Source of the DNA: DYEP01 sp040755615
GTDB taxonomy: Bacteria > Bacillota > Sulfobacillia > DUSP01 > DYEP01
NCBI GenBank assembly: GCA_040755615.1
Contig: JBFMAL010000047.1
Location: forward strand, 1-16,774
Reading direction: 5' to 3'
DNA: 16,774 bases
This document shows, piece by piece, positions 7,237 through 13,574 of the stretch. Each line of letters starts with the position of its first letter. Positions within the stretch are counted from its first letter, which is position 1. The notes below the pieces were generated by a model, which was not told the DNA's origin, searched no databases, and worked only from the letters and a program-made list of their open reading frames with translations. Position numbers and translations under genes: made by a program.

Positions 7237-7617
7237 GTGATTGCACTGAAGAAGAAACTTTACAGGTCACGGTCAAACCAAATGATAGCCGGCGTTTGTG
7301 CTGGCATAGCCGAATACCTGGATACAGATCCTACGGTTGTGAGGGTCATTTGGATTGTGCTTACGTTCGCAGGCGGGTTGAGCATACTCGTTTACATTCT
7401 CGCCTGGATTATCATGCCGCTTAACCCGTCTCCCTCCGGGTCGAAGCCGTCTTCCCAAGGTGACGCTGCTGTAATTGTGGGGGGCTTTTTAGTCCTGGTC
7501 GGTGGCATAATGCTGATGAGAACGCTGTTCCCGTGGCTGCGCGTTGGCAACCTAACGCCCATCGCGCTTATCGTTATCGGCACGCTACTTGTGCTGAACG
7601 GGTTGGGGAAGAAGTAA
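7237..7617 (+). CDS. PspC-domain membrane protein
   Basis: A 126-residue protein. Residues 5-61 form a PspC domain: KLYRSRSNQMIAGVCAGIAEYL followed by DPTVVRVIWIVL and a hydrophobic stretch ending YILAWIIMP. Two more hydrophobic segments (about 75-96 and 106-123) resemble the LiaI/LiaF-type membrane region often fused to PspC domains in Bacillota. The family is tied to envelope-stress sensing or membrane-associated regulation. The start is uncertain: GTG 7237 overlaps the GCGGGAG element at 7231-7237, so CTG 7246 (8-base spacing, MKKKLYRS) is a real alternative. It begins 15 bases after the lipid kinase, suggesting co-transcription of two membrane-related functions. Confidence 0.9.
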   Translation: MIALKKKLYRSRSNQMIAGVCAGIAEYLDTDPTVVRVIWIVLTFAGGLSILVYILAWIIMPLNPSPSGSKPSSQGDAAVIVGGFLVLVGGIMLMRTLFPWLRVGNLTPIALIVIGTLLVLNGLGKK

Positions 7618-7637
7618 CTGCGGGGGGGGATACGACC

Positions 7638-8213
7638 ATGGTATACTGGGATACTTTCGGGCCGTCGCTGACTGATAGGACATTAAATTGCGCGATTAAC
7701 CGCGCGCAGGAGCTATCCGTGTCCCACCTGGTGGTCGCCAGCACCACCGGGCAAACAGCGCGTCGCGCTCATGAGCTGATGCGCGAGCGCAAGTTGGAGC
7801 ATACTAAGCTTGTTGTGGTGTCGCACCATACGGGGTACCGGGAACCGGGCGTGAACGAGTTCGACCCGGGCGTCCGGGAGGAGCTTGCCTCAAGCGGTGT
7901 GCCAGTGCTCACCACCACCCACCTCATGGCCAACATCGAGCGCGGGATGTCAAGGAAGTTCCATGGAATCTACCCGGCGGAAATCGTCGCGTACACCCTT
8001 CGCATGTTCGGTCAGGGTACTAAGGTCTGTATTGAGTGTTCAGTGATGGCGCTTGATGCCGGGCTCATCCCCTTTGGCAAGGAGATCGTGGCGGTGGCAG
8101 GTTCAGGCCGCGGAGCGGACAGTGCGCTCCTGCTTAAGCCGGCGCACGCGCACTCATTCTTTGACACCCAGATACTGGAAGTGATCTGCAAGCCGAGGAT
8201 TCTGAAGGGGTGA
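7638..8213 (+). CDS. Free-standing pyruvate kinase C-terminal domain protein
   Basis: A 191-residue protein that matches only the C-terminal (alpha/beta, PK_C) domain of pyruvate kinase: RTLNCAINRAQELSVSHLVVASTTGQTARRAHEL, LVVVSHHTGYREPG, VPVLTTTHLMANIERGM and GKEIVAVAGSGRGADSALLL. The catalytic TIM barrel is absent, so it cannot be a pyruvate kinase. In pyruvate kinase this domain holds the effector site; as a single protein it is a known but functionally unclear family. ATG 7638 follows a G-run at 7622-7629. The next gene, a glucose-6-phosphate isomerase, starts only 4 bases after its stop, which suggests a sugar-phosphate or effector-sensing role (inference). Confidence 0.85.
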   Translation: MVYWDTFGPSLTDRTLNCAINRAQELSVSHLVVASTTGQTARRAHELMRERKLEHTKLVVVSHHTGYREPGVNEFDPGVREELASSGVPVLTTTHLMANIERGMSRKFHGIYPAEIVAYTLRMFGQGTKVCIECSVMALDAGLIPFGKEIVAVAGSGRGADSALLLKPAHAHSFFDTQILEVICKPRILKG

Positions 8214-8217
8214 TGGA

Positions 8218-8967
8218 ATGCGCCTTTTGCAGTCAGGCCTACCCATATCATTATCTGGAGTCACTCTTTCATTCGGAGATGTACCCGAGGTGACGCCTCA
8301 GGTGAGGACGCTTGAGGAAATGCGCCCTCTTCTTTATAACCAGACGGCTACCCGTCCTTCCGAACTTTACTTCATGTACAGGGATGTAGGTTACAACGAC
8401 CATAAACAAAGGGGCGCGGCGTACAACCTCCGTTATGATATCACTGTGCTGGTACCGGGAACGGTGGGCGGCGAATACGTCAAGACGGCTGGTCACTACC
8501 ACCCAGACTCGGGAAAGGCCGGGCTCACCTACCCTGAGGTATACGAGGTAATACAGGGTACCGCCCATTACCTGCTGCAGCGGCCCGGTCCCGGGGGTGC
8601 GGAGGCCGTGCGTCTTGTTGAGGCGCCGTCGGGAACAAGAGTGGTTATACCCCCTGGGTGGGGTCACGTTACGATCAATGCGGGAGATACGCCCCTTGTC
8701 ATGTCCAATGTGACAGAGCGGCATTTTAGGTCCGTGTACGAGCCGTACGCCGAGAGGCACGGAGCGGCATATTACGAGATACTGGAGAACGACAGGAGCT
8801 TCCTGGTTCCCAATGAACATTACGACCATCACCCCGAACCGGTGCTGGTAGCACCGGCGGAGATGGGGGGGCCAGGTCTTCCCGATCAACCCCTTTATAC
8901 CACATATGCCGAGCAGCCTGAATTACTCGCGTGGCTTACAAGACCGTGGGAATTCGATTGGGAATGA
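8218..8967 (+). CDS. Cupin-type glucose-6-phosphate isomerase
   Basis: A 249-residue protein of the cupin glucose-6-phosphate isomerase family (archaeal type), unrelated in fold to the common Pgi. It interconverts glucose-6-phosphate and fructose-6-phosphate with a bound metal. The cupin core shows AGHYHPDS (His93, His95), PEVYEVIQGTAHYLLQ (Glu107) and VVIPPGWGHVTINAG (His150); these correspond to the four metal ligands known in the Pyrococcus enzyme. The first HxH is followed by a longer loop (GKAGLTY) than in Pyrococcus. ATG 8218 is preceded by GAAGGGG at 8204-8210. Whether it is the cell's main isomerase or a special one cannot be decided from this window. Confidence 0.85.
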   Translation: MRLLQSGLPISLSGVTLSFGDVPEVTPQVRTLEEMRPLLYNQTATRPSELYFMYRDVGYNDHKQRGAAYNLRYDITVLVPGTVGGEYVKTAGHYHPDSGKAGLTYPEVYEVIQGTAHYLLQRPGPGGAEAVRLVEAPSGTRVVIPPGWGHVTINAGDTPLVMSNVTERHFRSVYEPYAERHGAAYYEILENDRSFLVPNEHYDHHPEPVLVAPAEMGGPGLPDQPLYTTYAEQPELLAWLTRPWEFDWE

Positions 8968-9007
8968 CTGCACCTTTGTCTCCTTGGGACGCTTCAGGAG
9001 GTAAGCC

Positions 9008-9934
9008 GTGAGACCTTCGAGAGAGATAATCAAGAGGGTGTTTTTCGGACAAGCTATCAACGCGCTGCCGAGAGGCGAGATGAGTCTTTCAGATGGTCTT
9101 GTAAAGGCGCTTGCAGGCTCAAACACAGCTTCGTTTGATGCACAGATTGAAGTCATGGCAGACCTTGGGTTCGATTACTGCTGCATCTCCACGCTGGCAG
9201 GTCGCGAAGGCAAGGCGCTGCTCCCGCCAGATTTCAAGCAGAAGGTAAGGGCGGCGGAGCGTGCCGGCCTGTTTGTCTTTGCCCTCGTAGGTGGCGTACT
9301 GAGTGATCTCATGAACGAGATGGGATGGGTGTCTCTGTTGGTCAGTATGAAAAGGTCGCCCGGGCACTACGCGAGGGCAGCACAGCTCAGGGCGGAGCGT
9401 GAAAGCCGCGTAATCCGCGCGTGCAAGGACGCGGGTGTATCGGGGATCGTGATAGGCGATGACCTCGGATACAGCGCGGGCCCGTATATCTCGCCGGACG
9501 ACTACAACCGCCTGGTGGCGCCGGCTCATGAGGTGCTCACACAGGCGTCGGCGCAGCTTCCGTGCGTGCTTCACTCCGACGGGGCTATCGGCAAGCTGCT
9601 TCATTCGATACGGCGGGCGGGTTTTGCCGGAATACATCCTGCGGACGGAATCCTCCCGCGCGATGCACATGAAGCGGGTCTTGTGGTGCTCGGGGGCTTT
9701 CCCTCTGCGGAGCTATGTCTCCGGAGCCCCGCGCAGGTCTACGCTCGCGCTCTACGCTACGCGAGGGAGGCAGAATGGCCGCACATTCTGGGTAGCTCTA
9801 CGGGTTTTCTAGGTGAGGAAGTACCCGCGGCGAATCTGCGGGCACTGTACCAAGCACTGGGTGACGTCGAAAGGCAGTTGTACCCTGACGCAGGTCGTGG
9901 GTCTTGGGGGTCTGGTCCCGGCGCTTGCCATTAG
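9008..9934 (+). CDS. Uroporphyrinogen decarboxylase-fold protein (URO-D superfamily)
   Basis: A 308-residue protein of the URO-D superfamily, which holds true uroporphyrinogen decarboxylases and corrinoid methyltransferases (MtaA/MtbA/CmuA). Visible blocks are FDAQIEVMADLGFDY, GIVIGDDLGYSAGPYISPDDYNRLVAP, CVLHSDGAIGKLL (187-199), GIHPADGI (208-215) and HILGSSTG (259-266). It lacks the arginine-rich N-terminal motif of true decarboxylases, and the methyltransferase zinc ligands are missing: the H-x-C position reads H-S-D (His189) and the second Cys position reads SST. So it is probably neither. It is somewhat short (relatives about 340). GTG 9008 follows AGGAGGT at 8996-9002. The C-terminal tail GRGSWGSGPGACH looks like a low-complexity run-out. 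Confidence 0.78.
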   Translation: MRPSREIIKRVFFGQAINALPRGEMSLSDGLVKALAGSNTASFDAQIEVMADLGFDYCCISTLAGREGKALLPPDFKQKVRAAERAGLFVFALVGGVLSDLMNEMGWVSLLVSMKRSPGHYARAAQLRAERESRVIRACKDAGVSGIVIGDDLGYSAGPYISPDDYNRLVAPAHEVLTQASAQLPCVLHSDGAIGKLLHSIRRAGFAGIHPADGILPRDAHEAGLVVLGGFPSAELCLRSPAQVYARALRYAREAEWPHILGSSTGFLGEEVPAANLRALYQALGDVERQLYPDAGRGSWGSGPGACH

Positions 9935-9983
9935 TAACATTTGACAAGAGGTGACATAACAGCCGTCGCCGAATCCTTTCACG

Positions 9984-10757
9984 GTGATGCCTGTGCCGAG
10001 GTGGTTTGTTCTCGCCGCTTTCATCGTTATTATACTGGGGCTTGCTCCTGGGAGCCCTTCTTTGGTGAGCGAGGGCGGGATGCGTATGGAAGACAGGGAG
10101 ATCGTCATCCTCACGTGGAACATCGCCCGGGGGAAACACGCGCCTGAACTTTCGGATATCTGCCGGCTGATCGAGGCTTCCGGAGCGGACATCGTCACGC
10201 TGCAGGAAGTCGACAGGTTCGCGCCCAGGTCCGGTATGGTAGATCAGGCCGCTGTTATCGCGAGGCACCTCCGCATGAACTACGTGTTCGGCGCAAACGT
10301 CAGAATCGGGCCCTTCAGCTATGGCAACCTCATCCTGAGCCGCTTTCCCCTGGGCAACTACAGAAACATCCTCCTGCCGAGCAGCCGCGAGCCTAGAGGG
10401 CTCCTTCATGCAGAGGTGTATCCCGCTCCGGGACAGCCGCTTTCCGTCTTCACCACCCATCTTGGCCTTGACGCCGCTGAGCGGGAGGCCCACGCCCGCA
10501 TCATCAACCAGGCAACAGGCCTAAGGCCTCACATCCTCACCGGAGACTTCAACTCAGACTTGAGCCGGCACGGCCCCGCCATCCTTCTGTCGGGACGGAA
10601 CCTTTCCCGGGCGCGCAACACCTACCCGGCCGCCCTGTGGAGCATAGACTACGTGCTGACGTCAGCCTACCCGATAAAGGAGTCTTACACCATCCCCACC
10701 AATCTATCAGATCATCTCCCGGTTGTGGCACGGATCATACTGAACGGGGAAGAATAG
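9984..10757 (+). CDS. Endonuclease/exonuclease/phosphatase family protein
   Basis: A 257-residue metal-dependent hydrolase of the EEP superfamily (DNase I, sphingomyelinase, inositol phosphatase fold). Catalytic motifs are complete: TWNIARG (Asn46), TLQEVD (Glu75), TTHLGL (His159), TGDFNSD (Asp188, Asn190), SIDYVLTS (Asp222) and the terminal SDHLP (Asp243, His244). If translation starts at GTG 9984 or ATG 9987, residues 7-22 (WFVLAAFIVIILGLAP) form a signal peptide or membrane anchor, so it would act outside the membrane. No strong ribosome binding site precedes that start; ATG 10086, after GAGGG at 10071-10075, would give a cytoplasmic protein of 223 residues. I favour the long form. The substrate cannot be told. 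Confidence 0.85.
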   Translation: MMPVPRWFVLAAFIVIILGLAPGSPSLVSEGGMRMEDREIVILTWNIARGKHAPELSDICRLIEASGADIVTLQEVDRFAPRSGMVDQAAVIARHLRMNYVFGANVRIGPFSYGNLILSRFPLGNYRNILLPSSREPRGLLHAEVYPAPGQPLSVFTTHLGLDAAEREAHARIINQATGLRPHILTGDFNSDLSRHGPAILLSGRNLSRARNTYPAALWSIDYVLTSAYPIKESYTIPTNLSDHLPVVARIILNGEE

Positions 10758-10776
10758 TGGGTTGGGGGGAATTGAC

Positions 10777-11622
10777 TTGCAGCTCGTAGCAGATTACCAC
10801 ACGCACACCCGTTTCAGCCACGGCCTGGGCACAGTCGAGCAGAACGTCAGGGCAGCCTGGAGAAAAGGGCTTTCTGCAGTCGGTATAACTGATCACGGCC
10901 CGGATAGCCTCTTTATCGGCATGCACCTCTCCCAGATAGACAGATTGCGAAACCAGGCCAAAAGGGCGGAGGACAGGTATGGCATCAAGGTATTGGTAGG
11001 TGTTGAAGCCAACGTATTGTCGGAGGATGGGACGCTTGATGTACCTTCTGCAGTGCTCGACCGGCTCGATATCCTGCTTGCAGGCATTCACTTCCAGGTC
11101 GTCCCTCGGAATCCAGCTACCGCCAGGCTGATCTATATAAACGTTGCAGCGCGGTTTGACGAAAGACTTAAGGAAGGCGCCAGGGAACTTAACACGCGGG
11201 CACTGGTCGGCGCAGTCGAAAGGTATCCCATAGACATAGTGACCCACCCTGGCCTCCGGGCGGATATTGACACGGCGGAACTCGCAATTGCCTGCAGGAG
11301 AAACGGTACTGCTCTTGAGATTAATTCGTCCCATCGTAGGATGACGCCGGAGTACGTACGTATTGCTGCCGTTTTGGGGGCAAGGTTCGCTATCGGAAGC
11401 GACGCCCATTCCCCCCAAAGGGTGGGAGACTTCGAGTCCGCGCTCCGGATCGCCGAAGCTGCAAGACTCGATGCACGGATGGTGGTGAATTCACGGGAAG
11501 GAGAACTCACCGAAAAGCACGAACCTTCACTTGTTGGGGGAGTGGACGTTGGAACAACTGCAGGTGGTTATCATCACAGGCATGAGCGGGGCCGGCAAGA
11601 CCCAAGCACTCAGGAGCCTTGA
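10777..11622 (+). CDS. PHP-domain phosphoesterase
   Basis: A 281-residue protein of the PHP family (YcdX/histidinol-phosphatase-like), with a full set of metal ligands: DYHTHTRFSHG (His8, His10, His15), ITDHG (Asp39, His40), VGVEAN (Glu77), GIHF (His105), THPGL (His157) and GSDAHSP (Asp209, His211). Such proteins hydrolyse phosphate mono- or diesters with a trinuclear metal site; the substrate here is unknown. TTG 10777 is chosen because GGGGGGA lies just before it and because it gives MQLVADYHTHT; TTG 10762 has no such signal. The last 24 residues (GYHHRHERGRQ) are read from the rapZ start region in another frame and are probably not functional. PHP genes before rapZ are common in clostridia. 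Confidence 0.88.
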   Translation: MQLVADYHTHTRFSHGLGTVEQNVRAAWRKGLSAVGITDHGPDSLFIGMHLSQIDRLRNQAKRAEDRYGIKVLVGVEANVLSEDGTLDVPSAVLDRLDILLAGIHFQVVPRNPATARLIYINVAARFDERLKEGARELNTRALVGAVERYPIDIVTHPGLRADIDTAELAIACRRNGTALEINSSHRRMTPEYVRIAAVLGARFAIGSDAHSPQRVGDFESALRIAEAARLDARMVVNSREGELTEKHEPSLVGGVDVGTTAGGYHHRHERGRQDPSTQEP

Positions 11623-12433
11623 GGACCTCGGATATTTCTGCGTCGATAATCTACCGCCATCGCTCATATCCAAGTTTGTGGAGATCTGTGCTCAATCAAG
11701 AGGGCATGTAAAGCGCGTGGCTCTGGGGATCGATGTAAGGGGCGGGGAGTTCTTCGAAGACCTTTCATCGGCCCTTGAGGAGCTCGAAGACAGAAGCATA
11801 TACTACGAAATCGTCTTCCTTGAGGCAAGTGACGATACGTTGGTCAGGAGGTTCAAGGAAACCCGCAGGCGGCATCCGTTGGCGCTGCAGGGCTCCATTG
11901 TTGACGGCCTCAAACTGGAGAGGAAGAAGTTGGCCAGCCTCCGTGAACGCGCACGATACATCATCGATACCAGCGGTCTCTCTGCTTCCGGCCTGAGAGC
12001 CGAGATCATCTCGCTGTTTAAAAGGAGCAGTGAGTCAGAAGGGTTTGAGATTAACCTGGTTTCGTTTGGCTTCAAAAAGGGTCTTCCGCTTCATGCGGAT
12101 CTGGTATTCGACGTACGCTTTCTTCCCAACCCCTACTACATTGAAGACTTAAGACCCCTTGACGGCTCCCACAAGGACGTCAGGAATTACGTCATGAAAT
12201 GGCCTGAAACCAGGCGTTTCATGTCAAAATTAGTCTCTCTGTTGAGGTTTCTCATCCCGTATTATAAAAGGGAAGGCAAGACACAACTTGTTGTTGGCAT
12301 AGGCTGTACCGGAGGAGTCCACAGATCGGTCTCGGTGGCCAACCGGCTTGCGGAGTACTTAAGACGGGACGGGCACTTTGTTACGGTCCAGCACAGGGAC
12401 GCACGGGAAAGTGAGGCAAACGCGGATACTTGA
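11549..12433 (+). CDS. rapZ: RapZ (YvcJ-type) nucleotide-binding protein
   Basis: A 294-residue RapZ/YvcJ protein. The N-terminal P-loop is GMSGAGKT (11-18), followed by ALRSLEDLGYFCVDNLPPSL. The middle has VFLEASDDTLVRRFKETRRRHPL, and the C-terminal domain has VSFGFKKGLPLHADLVFDVRF, LPNPYY and GIGCTGGVHRSVSVA. In E. coli RapZ binds small RNA GlmZ and glucosamine-6-phosphate to control GlmS; in Bacillota the homologue binds nucleotides and its target is less clear. TTG 11549 is preferred because GGGGGAG at 11536-11542 is 6 bases before it. The gene begins 74 bases before the end of the PHP frame and ends in TGATG, where its stop overlaps the yvcK start. Confidence 0.95.
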   Translation: MEQLQVVIITGMSGAGKTQALRSLEDLGYFCVDNLPPSLISKFVEICAQSRGHVKRVALGIDVRGGEFFEDLSSALEELEDRSIYYEIVFLEASDDTLVRRFKETRRRHPLALQGSIVDGLKLERKKLASLRERARYIIDTSGLSASGLRAEIISLFKRSSESEGFEINLVSFGFKKGLPLHADLVFDVRFLPNPYYIEDLRPLDGSHKDVRNYVMKWPETRRFMSKLVSLLRFLIPYYKREGKTQLVVGIGCTGGVHRSVSVANRLAEYLRRDGHFVTVQHRDARESEANADT

Positions 12434-13572
12434 TGGACGGCCTTTTGACGTATGCGCTGGTCCTTACCGTTCTGGCTGTCATCGTCGCCATCGGGCGCGT
12501 ATTCTATCGTGCGCTGACGGGTAGGGCGACACCCGACGTGAGCGACGAGATCGGCCAGATCATTTACGACGTGCGAAGAAGGGCGAGAAGACTCCGGGTG
12601 GTGTGCATCGGGGGAGGAACGGGGCTATCCACACTGCTTCGGGGTCTTAAAGGGTTTAACCTGAAAATCACTGCCATCGTGACGGTTTCTGATGACGGCG
12701 GCAGCTCGGGCAGGCTCCGACAGGAACTGGGCATTCTGCCACCGGGCGACATCAGAAACTGTATTTTGGCGCTGGCCGAAGCTGAGCCCCTGATGAAACG
12801 GCTGTTTCAGTACCGGTTCGAGAAGGGCCACCAACTGGCGGGGCATAGTTTTGGAAACTTGTTTATAGCGGCAATGACTGAGGTTAGCGGGGATTTTGAG
12901 GAGGCCGTCCGTCAGTTCAGCCGGATTCTGAATGTGAGAGGGCAGGTCCTCCCGTCCACTCTGTCCAACGTAGTGTTGGAAGCCGAGATGGAAGACGGCA
13001 GGCGCGTACGGGGGGAAAGCAACATCTCGGGCGCGAAAGGCCGGATCAAGCGCGTGTACCTGATTCCCCACGACGCCGAACCGGTGCCTGAAGCAGTGAC
13101 TGCCATTTCTGAAGCAGACGTGGTCGTCATCGGCCCGGGCAGCCTGTATACCAGCATACTGCCGGGCCTTCTTGTGTCAGGGATCGCGCAGGCGGTACGA
13201 AACACCAGGGCGGTACGGGCATTTGTTGTTAATGTTATGACGCAGCCCGGTGAGACGGATGGTTTCTCTGCGTCTGACCACGTCGATGCGCTGACTGAAC
13301 ACCTTGGCCCGGGTATGGTAGATTGGGTGCTACTAAATGACCGGCGGCCCCCCGAGGAGGTATTAGCAAAATACCGGGCGCAGGGTGCGCACCCGGTGAT
13401 TCCCGACACGGCCGGGCTACGCCATCGCGCGTACGCCGTATTCGAAGCAGATCTCTTGGATTCGGGGGACCTGGCCCGCCACGACCCCGAGAAGCTGGCC
13501 AGGGCAATTATCAAACTGGCCGTATCCAGGACTGGACGCAAAAGAAAAGCCAAGAGATGGAGGGGACGTTAA
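12433..13572 (+). CDS. yvcK: YvcK/GlmR family gluconeogenesis and envelope factor
   Basis: A 379-residue YvcK (GlmR/CofD-like) protein. Conserved motifs are VVCIGGGTGLSTLLRGLK (57-74), TVSDDGGSSGRLR (84-96), LPPGDIRNC (102-110), HSFGNLFIAAM (138-148), GESNISGAKGRI and VVIGPGSLYTSILPGL. In Bacillus this protein binds UDP-GlcNAc and regulates GlmS and peptidoglycan precursor supply. An N-terminal hydrophobic segment (residues 4-21, LLTYALVLTVLAVIVAIG) precedes the domain by about 35 residues, so the protein is probably membrane-anchored, unlike the soluble Bacillus form; similar anchors occur in some clostridia. The C-terminus is very basic (RTGRKRKAKRWRGR). ATG 12433 shares its A with the rapZ stop. 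The 3' end carries the ribosome binding site of the tryptophanase. Confidence 0.95.
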   Translation: MDGLLTYALVLTVLAVIVAIGRVFYRALTGRATPDVSDEIGQIIYDVRRRARRLRVVCIGGGTGLSTLLRGLKGFNLKITAIVTVSDDGGSSGRLRQELGILPPGDIRNCILALAEAEPLMKRLFQYRFEKGHQLAGHSFGNLFIAAMTEVSGDFEEAVRQFSRILNVRGQVLPSTLSNVVLEAEMEDGRRVRGESNISGAKGRIKRVYLIPHDAEPVPEAVTAISEADVVVIGPGSLYTSILPGLLVSGIAQAVRNTRAVRAFVVNVMTQPGETDGFSASDHVDALTEHLGPGMVDWVLLNDRRPPEEVLAKYRAQGAHPVIPDTAGLRHRAYAVFEADLLDSGDLARHDPEKLARAIIKLAVSRTGRKRKAKRWRGR

Positions 13573-13574
13573 AC

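Noticed and set aside
7638..8213. A pyruvate kinase gene
   Set aside because: The catalytic barrel is missing; only the C-terminal domain is encoded and no upstream in-frame barrel exists.
9941..9969. TTGACA at 9941-9946 as a promoter for the EEP gene
   Set aside because: The position 17 bases downstream reads CGTCGC, with no -10 box at 16-18 bases.
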